Source of the DNA: Hydractinia symbiolongicarpus
Taxonomy: Eukaryota > Cnidaria > Hydrozoa > Anthoathecata > Hydractiniidae
NCBI RefSeq assembly: GCF_029227915.1
Contig: NC_079885.1
Span: forward strand, 19,789,001 to 19,853,000
DNA length: 64,000 bases
Direction of reading: 5' to 3'
Shown: positions 1 through 9,334 of the stretch, piece after piece
Position numbering within the stretch: position 1 is the first letter of the stretch
Layout: each line of letters begins with the position of its first letter
Notes under the pieces: generated by a model
What the model was told of the DNA's origin: nothing
What the model saw: the letters and a program-made list of their open reading frames with translations, nothing else
Databases searched by the model: none
Program-made: the position numbers and the translations under genes

Positions 1-36
1 ACAGCCGAACGCGCTTACCAATTGCGGCACGGAGAC
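1..36 (-). pseudogene. tRNA-Asn-like, class P4, partial
   Basis: 5' half of a P4 copy cut by the window start. Confidence 0.7.
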
Positions 37-230
37 ACGAAACATACTGAAATATCCCTATTTACTAGTTAGCTAATTCAATTTCAATGTTTTTAACACC
101 ACATCTGACTATGCAGGTAAACGTAGTTTCAAGACTAAAACTACCGTTGCTTTAACAATTATCATGACATTAGGAATCATAAGCTGTTGTAGGACTATCT
201 GTTTCATCTGATCGAAGTATTTGTTCATTG

Positions 231-287
<57 letters not shown>

Positions 288-304
288 AATTGCGCCACGA
301 AGAC
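231..304 (-). tRNA. tRNA-Asn (GUU)
   Basis: One change from consensus, C5>U, which still pairs with G68 as a wobble. Confidence 0.88.
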
Positions 305-499
305 ATGAAACTTACTGAAGTTTCCCTATTTACAAGTTGGCTCATTTACTTTCATTTATTTTTAATAGCACATCTGATGATGCCAGTAAACATGGCTACA
401 AGAGTAACACTACCGTTGCTCTTACAGTTAACGTGACATTAGGAATAAGAGGCAGTGATAGCACTCTCTGATTCTTCTGATGGACATATTTGTTCATCG
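305..499 (-). other. Spacer B, downstream of diverged copy
   Basis: About 195 bp between a diverged copy and the next intact-type tRNA. The consensus has no T4 run in RNA sense behind the diverged copy. The last 30 bp hold the TAAATA element and the inverted repeat preceding the intact tRNA. I see no gene in it. Confidence 0.8.
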
Positions 500-501
500 C
501 C

Positions 502-532
<31 letters not shown>

Positions 533-573
533 CGTTAACAGCCGAATGCGCTAACCAATTGCGGCACTAAGAC
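500..573 (-). pseudogene. tRNA-Asn-like, class P1
   Basis: Type example of P1. 74 nt with anticodon GUU, intact T arm and box B. Mismatches: G1 with G72, C10 with C25, and G30 with G40 in the anticodon stem; 5' end GUCUUAG. Probably not a working tRNA, though it could still recruit TFIIIC. Confidence 0.75.
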
Positions 574-766
574 ACGAAACATACTGAAGTATCCCTATTT
601 ACTAGTTAGCTAATTCAATTTCAATGTTTTAACACCACATCTGACTATGAAGGTAAACGTAGTTTCAAGACTAAAACTACCGTTGCTTTTACAATTATCG
701 TGACATTAGGGATCATAAGCAGTGGTAGCACTAACTGTTTCATCTGATCGAAGTATTTGTTCATTG
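574..766 (-). other. Spacer A, downstream of intact tRNA
   Basis: About 193 bp between the 3' end of an intact-type tRNA and the 5' end of the next diverged copy. It holds a T4 run in RNA sense about 91 nt behind the tRNA, a hairpin around that run, the palindrome TTAGCTAA, and the TAAATA element of the diverged copy. I see no gene in it. Confidence 0.8.
659..680 (-). terminator. Possible distal Pol III terminator with hairpin (representative)
   Basis: The first T4 run in RNA sense behind an intact tRNA (673-676) lies about 91 nt past the tRNA end, inside a perfect inverted repeat GTAGTTT...AAACTAC with an 8-nt loop. If used, the primary transcript would be about 168 nt from the mature 5' end. 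T4 is the minimal metazoan signal, so use is uncertain. Confidence 0.35.

Positions 767-777
<11 letters not shown>

Positions 778-788
<11 letters not shown>
778..788 (-). promoter_or_regulatory. Internal box B (representative)
   Basis: GGTTCAAGCCC, tRNA positions 52-62, fits the TFIIIC box B consensus. It is kept in most diverged copies as well. Confidence 0.8.
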
Positions 789-821
<33 letters not shown>

Positions 822-823
<2 letters not shown>

Positions 824-833
824 AATTGCGCCA
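822..833 (-). promoter_or_regulatory. Internal box A (representative)
   Basis: TGGCGCAATTGG, tRNA positions 8-19, fits the eukaryotic Pol III box A consensus. Confidence 0.8.
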
Positions 834-842
834 CGGAGACAT

Positions 843-860
843 GAAACTTACTGAAGTTTC
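843..860 (-). promoter_or_regulatory. Inverted repeat GAAACTT-CAGT-AAGTTTC at -20 to -3
   Basis: A perfect 7-bp inverted repeat with a 4-nt loop directly upstream of the intact tRNA, representative of most intact-type copies. The diverged monomer has two substitutions here that break this pairing but create another one, ATACT-TC-AGTAT. It could form a leader hairpin or bind a factor, or be chance. The V1 lineage has one arm mutated. Confidence 0.4.
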
Positions 861-862
861 CC

Positions 863-868
863 TATTTA
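863..868 (-). promoter_or_regulatory. TATA-like TAAATA at -28 to -23 (representative)
   Basis: TAAATA ends 22 nt before the first base of the tRNA at 767-840. The same spacing holds in front of diverged copies. The position matches where TATA-like elements stimulate Pol III on some invertebrate, plant and yeast tRNA genes. The function is inferred; conservation through the array may only reflect shared descent. Confidence 0.45.
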
Positions 869-1035
869 CAAGTTGGCTCATTTACTTTCATTTATTTTTA
901 ATAGCACATCTGATGATGCCAGTAAACATGGCTACAAGAGTAACACTACCGTTGCTCTTACAGTTAACGTGACATTAGGATTAAGAGGCAGTGATAGCAC
1001 TCTCTGATTCTTCTGATGGACATATTTGTTCATCG

Positions 1036-1109
1036 CTTTCCCGGGTGGGCTTGAACCACCAACCTTTTCGTTAACAGCCGAACGCGCTAACCAATTGCGA
1101 CACGAAGAC
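1036..1109 (-). pseudogene. tRNA-Asn-like, class P1
   Basis: P1 with C10>U and an extra anticodon-stem change. Confidence 0.7.
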
Positions 1110-1303
1110 ACGAAACATACTGAAGTATCCCTATTTACTAGTTAGCTAATTCAATTTCAATGTTTTTAACACCACATCTGACTATAAAGGTAAACGTAGT
1201 TTCAAGACTAAAACTACCGTTGCTTTTACAATTATCGTGACATTAGGAATCATAAGCAGTGGTAGCACTATCTGTTTCATCTGATGGAAGTATTTGTTCA
1301 TTG

Positions 1304-1360
<57 letters not shown>

Positions 1361-1377
1361 AATTGCGCTACGGAGAC
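1304..1377 (-). tRNA. tRNA-Asn (GUU)
   Basis: Single change G9>A; box A still fits. Confidence 0.88.
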
Positions 1378-1572
1378 ATGAAACTTACTGAAGTTTCCCT
1401 ATTTACAAGCTGGCCCATTTACTTTCATTTATTTTTAATAGAACATCTGATGATGCCAGTAAACATGGCTACAAGAGTAACACTACCGTTGCTTTTACAG
1501 TTAACGTGATATTAGGAATAAGAGGCAGTGATAGCACTCTCTGATTCTTCTGATGGACATATTTGTTCATCG

Positions 1573-1646
1573 CTTCCCCGTTTGGGCTTGAACCACCAAC
1601 CTTTCCGCTAACAGCCGAACGCGCCAACAAATTGAGGCACGAAGGC
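1573..1646 (-). pseudogene. tRNA-Asn-like, class P2 AA
   Basis: Type example of P2. The 5' half reads GCCUUCGUGCCUCAAUUUG, losing box A and D-stem pairing; T stem broken by C64>A and C65>A; A38>G. Confidence 0.7.
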
Positions 1647-1840
1647 ACGAAACATACTGAAGTATCCCTCTTTACTAGTTAGCTAATTCAATTTCAATGT
1701 TTTTAACACCATATCTGACTATGCAGGTAAACATAATTTCAAGACTAAAACTACCGTTGCTTTTACAATTATCGTGTCATTAGGAATCATAAGCAGTGGT
1801 AGCACTATCTGTTTCATCTGATGGAAGTATTTGTTCATTG

Positions 1841-1844
1841 CGTA

Positions 1845-1897
<53 letters not shown>

Positions 1898-1914
1898 AAT
1901 TGCGCCACGGAGAC
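1841..1914 (-). tRNA. tRNA-Asn (GUU)
   Basis: Single change G70>U, giving a mismatch with C3. Confidence 0.75.
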
Positions 1915-2109
1915 ATGAAACTGATTGACGTTTCCCTATTTACAAGCTGGCTCATTTACTTTCATTTATTTTTAATAGAACATCTGATGATGCCAGTAAA
2001 CATGGCTACAAGAGTAACACTACCGTTGCTTTTACAGTTAACGTGACATTAGGAATAAGAGGCAATGATAGCACTATCTGTTTCATCTGATCGAAGTATT
2101 TGTTCATTG

Positions 2110-2166
<57 letters not shown>

Positions 2167-2183
2167 AATTGCGCCACGGAGAC
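2110..2183 (-). tRNA. tRNA-Asn (GUU), consensus
   Basis: Exact consensus copy. It follows another intact-type copy after 269 bp, so a diverged monomer is missing here. Confidence 0.93.
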
Positions 2184-2378
2184 ATGAAACTTACTGAAGT
2201 TTCCCTATTTAAAAGTTGGCTTATTTACTTTCATTTATTTTTAATAGCACATCTGATGATGCCAGTAAACATGGCTACAAGAGTAACACTACCGTTGCTC
2301 TTACAGTTAACGTGACATTAGGAATAAGAGGCAGTGATAGCACTCTCTGATTCTTCTGATGGACATATTTGTTCATCG

Positions 2379-2452
2379 CTTCCCCGTTTGGGCTTGAACC
2401 ACCAACCTTTCCGTTAACAGCCGAACGCGCCAACAAATTGAGGCACGAAGGC
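2379..2452 (-). pseudogene. tRNA-Asn-like, class P2 AA
   Basis: P2 with the T-stem AA change. Confidence 0.7.
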
Positions 2453-2646
2453 ACGAAACATACTGAAGTATCCCTATTTACCAGTTAGCTAATTCAATTT
2501 CAATGTTTTTAACACCATATCTGACTATGCTGGTAAACATAGTTTCAAGACTAAAACTACCGTTGCTTTTACAATTATCGTGACATTAGGAATCATAAGC
2601 AGTGGTAGCACTATCTGTTTCATCTGATGGAAGTATTTGTTCATTG

Positions 2647-2703
<57 letters not shown>

Positions 2704-2720
2704 AATTGCGCCACGGAGAC
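2647..2720 (-). tRNA. tRNA-Asn (GUU), consensus
   Basis: Exact consensus copy. Confidence 0.93.
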
Positions 2721-2915
2721 ATGAAACTTACTGAAGTTTCCCTATTTACAAGCTGGCTCATTTACTTTCATTTATTTTTAATAGAACATCTGATGATGCC
2801 AGTAAACATGGCTACAAGAGTAACACTACCGTTGCTTTTACAGTTAACGTGACATTAGGAATAAGAGGCAGTGATAGCACTCTCTGATTCTTCTGATGGA
2901 CATATTTGTTCATCG

Positions 2916-2917
2916 CC

Positions 2918-2948
<31 letters not shown>

Positions 2949-2989
2949 CGTTAACAGCCGAACGCGCTAACCAATTGCGGCACGAAGAC
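2916..2989 (-). pseudogene. tRNA-Asn-like, class P1
   Basis: P1 with 5' GUCUUCG. Confidence 0.72.
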
Positions 2990-3183
2990 ACGAAACATAC
3001 TGAAATATCCCTATTTACTAGTTAGCTAATTCAATTTCAATGTTTTTAACACCACATCTGACTATGCAGGTAAACGTAGTTTCAAGACTAAAACTACCGT
3101 TGCTTTTACAATTATCGTGACATTAGGAATCATAAGCAGTGGTAGGACTATCTGTTTCATCTGATCGAAGTATTTGTTCATTG

Positions 3184-3240
<57 letters not shown>

Positions 3241-3257
3241 AATTGCGCCACGAAGAC
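3184..3257 (-). tRNA. tRNA-Asn (GUU)
   Basis: C5>U (wobble), as at 231. Confidence 0.88.
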
Positions 3258-3452
3258 ATGAAACTTACTGAAGTTTCCCTATTTACAAGTTGGCTCATTT
3301 ACTTTCATTTATTTTTAATAGCACATCTGATGATGCCAGTAAACATGGCTACAAGAGTAACACTACCGTTGCTCGTACAGTTAACGTGACATTAGGAATA
3401 AGAGGCAGTGATAGCACTCTCTGATTCTTCTGATGGACATATTTGTTCATCG

Positions 3453-3526
3453 CCTCCCAGGGTGGGCTTGAACCACCAACCTTTCCGTTAACAGCCGAAT
3501 GCGCTAACCAATTGCGGCACTAAGAC
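3453..3526 (-). pseudogene. tRNA-Asn-like, class P1
   Basis: P1 with a further G67>U acceptor change. Confidence 0.7.
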
Positions 3527-3720
3527 ACGAAACATACTAAAGTATCCCTATTTACTAGTTAGCTAATTCAATTTCAATGTTTTTAACACCACATCTGACT
3601 ATGAAGGTAAACGTAGTTTCAAGACTAAAACTACCGTTGCTTTTACAATAATCGTGACATTAGGAATCATAAGCAGTGGTAGCACTATATGATTCTTCTG
3701 ATGGACATATTTGTTCATCG

Positions 3721-3722
3721 CC

Positions 3723-3753
<31 letters not shown>

Positions 3754-3794
3754 CGTTAACAGCCGAACGCGCTAACCAATTGCGGCACGAAGAC
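3721..3794 (-). pseudogene. tRNA-Asn-like, class P1
   Basis: P1. The spacer to its left switches from spacer-B to spacer-A sequence near 3690, so this monomer is a recombinant and two diverged copies stand side by side. Confidence 0.72.
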
Positions 3795-3988
3795 ACGAAA
3801 CATACTGAAATATCCCTATTTACTAGTTAGCTAATTCAATTTCAATGTTTTTAACACCACATCTGACTATGCAGGTAAACGTAGTTTCAAGACTAAAACT
3901 ACCGTTGCTTTTACAATTATCGTGACATTAGGAATCATAAGCAGTGGTAGGACTATCTGTTTCATCTGATCGAAGTATTTGTTCATTG

Positions 3989-4045
<57 letters not shown>

Positions 4046-4062
4046 AATTGCGCCACGAAGAC
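3989..4062 (-). tRNA. tRNA-Asn (GUU)
   Basis: C5>U (wobble). Confidence 0.88.
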
Positions 4063-4257
4063 ATGAAACTTACTGAAGTTTCCCTATTTACAAGTTGGCT
4101 CATTTACTTTCATTTATTTTTAATAGCATATCTGATGATGCCAGTAAACATGGCTACAAGAGTAACACTACCGTTGCTCTTACAGTTAACGTGACATTAG
4201 GAATAAGAGGCAGTGATAGCACTCTCTGATTCTTCTGATGGACATATTTGTTCATCG

Positions 4258-4259
4258 CC

Positions 4260-4290
<31 letters not shown>

Positions 4291-4331
4291 CGTTAACAGC
4301 CGAATGCGCTAACCAATTGCGGCACTAAGAC
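4258..4331 (-). pseudogene. tRNA-Asn-like, class P1
   Basis: P1 with 5' GUCUUAG. Confidence 0.72.
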
Positions 4332-4525
4332 ACGAAACATACTAAAGTATCCCTATTTACTAGTTAGCTAATTCAATTTCAATGTTTTTAACACCACATC
4401 TGACTATGAAGGTAAACGTAGTTTCAAGACTAAAACTACCGTTGCTTTTACAATTATCGTGACATTAGGAATCATAAGCAGTGGTAGCACTAACTGTTTC
4501 ATCTGATCGAAGTATTTGTTCATTG

Positions 4526-4526
4526 T

Positions 4527-4582
<56 letters not shown>

Positions 4583-4599
4583 AATTGCGCCACGGAGAC
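4526..4599 (-). tRNA. tRNA-Asn (GUU)
   Basis: Only the discriminator differs (G73>A), a base that can matter for AsnRS recognition. Confidence 0.86.
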
Positions 4600-4794
4600 A
4601 TGAAACTTACTGAAGTTTCCCTATTTACAAGTTGGCTCATTTACTTTCATTTATTTTTAATAGCACATCTGATGATGCCAGTAAACATGGCTACAAGAGT
4701 AACACTACCGTTGCTCTTACAGTTAACGTGACATTACGATTAAGAGGCAGTGATAGCACTCTCTGATTCTTCTGATGGACAAATTTGTTCATCG

Positions 4795-4868
4795 CTTTCC
4801 CGGGTGGGCTTGAACCACCAACCTTTCCGTTAACAGCCGAACGCGCTAACCAATTGCAGCACGAAGAC
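4795..4868 (-). pseudogene. tRNA-Asn-like, class P1
   Basis: P1 with an extra D-stem change (C11>U). Confidence 0.7.
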
Positions 4869-5061
4869 ACGAAACATACTGAAGTATCCCTATTTACTAG
4901 TTAGCTAATTCAATTTCAATGTTTTTAACACCACATCTGACTATGCAGTAAACGTAGTTTCAAGACTAAAACTACCGTTGCTTTTACAATTATCGTGACA
5001 TTAGGAATCATAAGCAGTGGTAGCACTATCTGTTTCATCTGATGGAAGTATTTGTTCATTG

Positions 5062-5118
<57 letters not shown>

Positions 5119-5135
5119 AATTGCGCCACGGAGAC
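5062..5135 (-). tRNA. tRNA-Asn (GUU), consensus
   Basis: Exact consensus copy. Confidence 0.93.
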
Positions 5136-5330
5136 ATGAAACTTACTGAAGTTTCCCTATTTACAAGTTGGCTCATTTACATTCATTTATTTTTAATAGC
5201 ACATCTGATGATGCCAGTAAACATGGCTACAAGAGTAACACTACCGTTGCTCTTACAGTTAACGTGACATTAGGAATAAGAGGCAGTGATAGCACTCTCT
5301 GATTCTTCTGATGGACATATTTGTTCATCG

Positions 5331-5332
5331 CC

Positions 5333-5363
<31 letters not shown>

Positions 5364-5404
5364 CGTTAACAGCCGAACACGCTTACCAATTGCGGCACTA
5401 AGAC
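5331..5404 (-). pseudogene. tRNA-Asn-like, P1/P4 mix
   Basis: 5' GUCUUAG as in P1, D loop GGUAAGC as in P4. Confidence 0.7.
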
Positions 5405-5598
5405 ACGAAACATACTAAAGTATCCCTATTTACTACTTAGCTAATTCAATTTCAATGTTTTTAACACCAAATCTGACTATGAAGGTAAACGTAGTTTCAA
5501 GACTAAAACTACCGTTGCTTTTACAATTATCGTGACATTAGGGATCATAAGCAGTGGTAGCACTAACTGTTTCATCTGATCGAAGTATTTGTTCATTG

Positions 5599-5599
5599 T

Positions 5600-5655
<56 letters not shown>

Positions 5656-5672
5656 AATTGCGCCACGGAGAC
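5599..5672 (-). tRNA. tRNA-Asn (GUU)
   Basis: G73>A only. Confidence 0.86.
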
Positions 5673-5867
5673 ATGAAACTTACTGAAGTTTCCCTATTTA
5701 CAAGTTGGCTCATTTACTTTCATTTATTTTTAATAGCACATCTGATAATGCCAGTAAACATGGCTACAAGAGTAACACTACCGTTGCTCTTACAGTTAAC
5801 GTGACATTAGGATTAAGAGGCAGTGATAGCACTCTCTGATTCTTCTGATGGACATATTTGTTCATCG

Positions 5868-5869
5868 CC

Positions 5870-5900
<31 letters not shown>

Positions 5901-5941
5901 CGTTAACAGCCGAATGCGCTAACCAATTGCGGCACTAAGAC
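5868..5941 (-). pseudogene. tRNA-Asn-like, class P1
   Basis: P1, 5' GUCUUAG. Confidence 0.72.
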
Positions 5942-6135
5942 ACGAAACATACTAAAGTATCCCTATTTACTACTTAGCTAATTCAATTTCAATGTTTTTA
6001 ACACCACATCTGACTATGAAGGTAAACGTAGTTTCAAGACTAAAACTACCGTTGCTTTTACAATTATCGTGACATTAGGGATCATAAGCAGTGGTAGCAC
6101 TAACTGTTTCATCTGATCGAAGTATTTGTTCATTG

Positions 6136-6136
6136 T

Positions 6137-6192
<56 letters not shown>

Positions 6193-6209
6193 AATTGCGC
6201 CACGGAGAC
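6136..6209 (-). tRNA. tRNA-Asn (GUU)
   Basis: G73>A only. Confidence 0.86.
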
Positions 6210-6404
6210 ATGAAACTTACTGAAGTTTCCCTATTTACAAGTTGGCTCATTTACTTTCATTTATTTTTAATAGCACATCTGATGATGCCAGTAAACATGG
6301 CTACAAGAGTAACACTACCGTTGCTCTTACAGTTAACGTGACATTAGGATTAAGAGGCAGTGATAGCACTCTCTGATTCTTCTGATGGACATATTTGTTC
6401 ATCG

Positions 6405-6478
6405 CTTTTCCGGGTGGGCTTGAACCACCAACCTTTCCGTTAACAGCCAAACACGCTAACCAATTGCGGCACGAAGAC
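6405..6478 (-). pseudogene. tRNA-Asn-like, class P1
   Basis: P1 with additional acceptor and D-arm changes. Confidence 0.68.
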
Positions 6479-6651
6479 ACGAAACATACTGAAGTATCCC
6501 TATTTACTAGTTAGCTAATTCAATTTCAATGTTTTTAACACCACATCTGACTATACTAAAACTACCGTTGCTTTTACAATTATCGTGACATTAGGAATCA
6601 TAAGCAGTGGTAGCACTATCTGTTTCATCTGATGGAAGTATTTGTTCATTG

Positions 6652-6708
<57 letters not shown>

Positions 6709-6725
6709 AATTGCGCCACGGAGAC
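6652..6725 (-). tRNA. tRNA-Asn (GUU), consensus
   Basis: Exact consensus copy. Its downstream spacer has a 21-bp deletion at 6554/6555 that removes one arm of the spacer-A hairpin. Confidence 0.93.
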
Positions 6726-6920
6726 ATGAAACTTACTGAAGTTTCCCTATTTACAAGCTGGCTCATTTACTTTCATTTATTTTTAATAGAACATCTGATG
6801 ATGCCAGTAAACATGGCTACAAGAGTAACACTACCGTTGCTCTTACAGTTAACGTGACATTAGGAATAAGAGGCAGTGATAGCACTCTCTGATTCTTCTG
6901 ATGGACATATTTGTTCATCG

Positions 6921-6922
6921 CC

Positions 6923-6953
<31 letters not shown>

Positions 6954-6994
6954 CGTTAACAGCCGAATGCGCTAACCAATTGCGGCACTAAGAC
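6921..6994 (-). pseudogene. tRNA-Asn-like, class P1
   Basis: P1, 5' GUCUUAG. Confidence 0.72.
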
Positions 6995-7188
6995 ACGAAA
7001 CATACTGAAGTATCCCTATTTACTAGTTAGCTAATTCAATTTCAATGTTTTTAACACCATATCTGACTATGAAGGTAAACGTAGTTTCAAGACTAAAACT
7101 ACCGTTGCTTTTACAATTATCGTGACATTAGGGATCATAAGCAGTGGTAGCACTAACTGTTTCATCTGATCGAAGTATTTGTTCATTG

Positions 7189-7220
<32 letters not shown>

Positions 7221-7262
7221 TGGTTAACAGCCGAACGCGCTAACCAATTGCGCCACGGAGAC
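7189..7262 (-). tRNA. tRNA-Asn (GUU)
   Basis: G41>A gives a C-A mismatch in the anticodon stem. Confidence 0.75.
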
Positions 7263-7457
7263 ATGAAACTTACTGAAGTTTCCCTATTTACAAGTTGGCT
7301 CATTTACATTCATTTATTTTTAATAGCACATCTGATGATGCCAGTAAACATGGCTACAAGAGTAACACTACCGTTGCTCTTACAGTTAACGTGACATTAG
7401 GATTAAGAGGCAGTGATAGCACTCTCTGATTCTTCTGATGGACATATTTGTTCATCG

Positions 7458-7531
7458 CCTCCCTGGGTGGGCTTGAACCACCAACCTTTCCGTTAACAGC
7501 CGAACGCGCTAACCAATTGCGGCACGAAGAC
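7458..7531 (-). pseudogene. tRNA-Asn-like, class P1
   Basis: P1, 5' GUCUUCG. Confidence 0.72.
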
Positions 7532-7724
7532 ACGAAACATACTGAAGTATCCCTATTTACTAGTTAGCTAATTCAATTTCAATGTTTTTAACACCACATC
7601 TGACTATGCAGTAAACGTAGTTTCAAGACTAAAACTACCGTTGCTTTTACAATTATCGTGACATTAGGAATCATAAGCAGTGGTAGCACTATCTGTTTCA
7701 TCTGATCGAAGTGTTTGTTCATTG

Positions 7725-7772
<48 letters not shown>

Positions 7773-7798
7773 CCGCTAACCAATTGCGCCACGGAGAC
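7725..7798 (-). tRNA. tRNA-Asn (GUU)
   Basis: C25>G opposes G10 in the D stem. Confidence 0.72.
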
Positions 7799-7993
7799 AT
7801 GAAACTTACTGAAGTTTCCCTATTTACAAGTTGGCTCATTTACTTTCATTTATTTCTAATAGCACATCTGATGATGCCAGTAAACATGGCTACAACAGTA
7901 ACACTACCGTTGCTCTTACAGTTAACGTGACATAAGGAATAAGAGGCAGTGATAGCACTCTCTGATTTTTCTGATGGACATACTTGTTCATCG

Positions 7994-7995
7994 CT

Positions 7996-8026
<31 letters not shown>

Positions 8027-8067
8027 CGTTAACAGCCGAAAGCGCTAACCAATTGCGGCACGGAGAC
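7994..8067 (-). pseudogene. tRNA-Asn-like, class P1
   Basis: P1 with 5' GUCUCCG and G26>U. Confidence 0.7.
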
Positions 8068-8261
8068 ACGAAACATACTGAAGTATCCCTATTTACTAGT
8101 TAGCTAATTCAATTTCAATGTTTTTAACACCACATCTGACTATGCAGGTAAGCGTAGTTTCAAGACTAAAACTACCGTTGCTTTTACAATTATCGTGACA
8201 TTAGGAATCATAAGCAGTGGTAGCACTATCTGTTTCATCTGATCGAAGTATTTGTTCATTG

Positions 8262-8335
8262 CGTCCCCGGATGGGCTTGAACCACCAACCTTTCGGTCAA
8301 CAGCCGAACGCGCTAACCAATTGCTCCACGGAGAC
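8262..8335 (-). tRNA. tRNA-Asn (GUU), V1 lineage
   Basis: V1 changes: C64>U (wobble), A37>G beside the anticodon, and C11>A, which breaks a D-stem pair. Doubtful function. Confidence 0.6.
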
Positions 8336-8529
8336 ATGAAAATGACTGAAGTTTCCCTATTTACAAGTTGGCTCAATTACTTTCATTTATTTTAATAGCA
8401 CATCTGATGATGCCAGTAAACATGGCTACAAGAGTACCACTACCGTTGCTCTTACAGTTAACGTGACATTAGGAATAAGAGGCAGTGATAGCACTCTCTG
8501 ATTTTTCTGATGGACATATTTGTTAATCG

Positions 8530-8603
8530 CCTCCCCGGGTGGGCTTGAACCAACAATCTTTCCGTTAACAGCCGAACGCGCTAGCCAATTGCGGCACTAA
8601 GAC
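8530..8603 (-). pseudogene. tRNA-Asn-like, class P1
   Basis: P1 with extra D-loop and T-arm changes. Confidence 0.68.
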
Positions 8604-8797
8604 ACGAAACATACTGAAGTATCCCTATTTACTAGTTAGCTAATTCAATTTCAATGTTTTTAACACCACATCTGACTATGCAGGTAAACGTAGTTTCAAG
8701 ACTAAAACTACCGTTGCTTTTACAATTATCGTGACATTAGGAATCATAAGCAGTGGTAGCACTATCTGTTTTATCTGATCGAAGTATTTGTTCATTG

Positions 8798-8871
8798 CGT
8801 CCCCGGATGGGCTTGAACGACCAACTTTTCGGTTAACAGCCGAACGCGCTAACGAATTGCGCCACGGAGAC
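8798..8871 (-). pseudogene. Degenerate tRNA-Asn
   Basis: C64>U, G52>C, G18>C and a variable-loop change; the T stem and the G18 tertiary contact are lost. Confidence 0.65.
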
Positions 8872-9066
8872 ATGAAACTTACTGAAGTTTTCCTATTTAC
8901 AAGTTATCTCATTTACTTTTGTTTATTTTTAATAGCACATCTGATGATGCCAGCAAACATGGTTACAACAGTAACACTACCGTTGCTCTTACAGTTAACG
9001 TGACATTAGGAATAAGAGGCAGTGATAGCACTCTCTGATTTTTCTGATGGACATACTTGTTCATCG

Positions 9067-9140
9067 CTTTCCCGGGTGGGCTTGAACCACCAATCTTTCC
9101 GTTAACAGCCGAACGCGCTAACCAATTGCGGCACTAAGAC
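9067..9140 (-). pseudogene. tRNA-Asn-like, class P1
   Basis: P1, 5' GUCUUAG. Confidence 0.72.
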
Positions 9141-9334
9141 ACGAAACATACTGAAGTATCCCTATTTACTAGTTAGCTAATTCAATTTCAATGTTTTTAA
9201 CACCAGATCTGACTATGCAGGTAAACGTAGTTTCAAGACTAAAACTACCGTTGCTTTTACAATTATTGTGACATTAGGAATCATAAGCAGTGGTAGCACT
9301 ATCTGTTTCATCTGATCGTAGAATTTGTTCATTG

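Larger units (their letters stand above)
231..766 (-). repeat. Representative dimer repeat unit (536 bp)
   Basis: Read in RNA sense from right to left: spacer A (574-766, behind the intact tRNA at 767), diverged tRNA-like copy (500-573), spacer B (305-499), intact-type tRNA (231-304). Both spacers share blocks such as the AUGAACAAAUA start, CCUAAUGUCACG, and the GUAAAUAGGGA segment in front of each tRNA, so the dimer arose from duplication and divergence of one monomer. Confidence 0.9.
767..840 (-). tRNA. tRNA-Asn (GUU), consensus
   Basis: Reference copy for the array; would decode AAC and AAU as asparagine in the cytosol. All four stems pair fully apart from the U4-G69 wobble; anticodon GUU at 804-806, U33 and A37 present, variable loop of 5 nt, T loop UUCAAGC, discriminator G73, no intron, no encoded CCA. 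Boxes A and B are intact. Unusual point: no T4 run within 90 nt downstream. Confidence 0.94.

Noticed and set aside
109-345. Recurrent minus-strand open frames of 65-83 codons across each intact-type tRNA and spacer A
   Set aside because: The frame runs straight through a structured tRNA gene, is copied only because the repeat is copied, is interrupted by indels in many monomers, and its variation is no more silent than elsewhere. No ribosome-entry context or known domain is visible.
221-436. Recurrent plus-strand open frames of about 71 codons antisense to the tRNA
   Set aside because: They begin at a non-ATG codon, are antisense to tRNA sequence and recur with the repeat period; shadows of the tRNA gene.
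231-766. tRNA-derived SINE family
   Set aside because: The units are strictly head-to-tail without poly-A or simple-repeat tails, target-site duplications or dispersed flanks, and the intact copies are full consensus tRNAs. A SINE-like transcript remains possible, but the array is not a set of SINE insertions.
574-766. 5S rRNA or snRNA gene in the spacer
   Set aside because: No recognisable 5S internal control region or snRNA motif is seen on either strand of either spacer.
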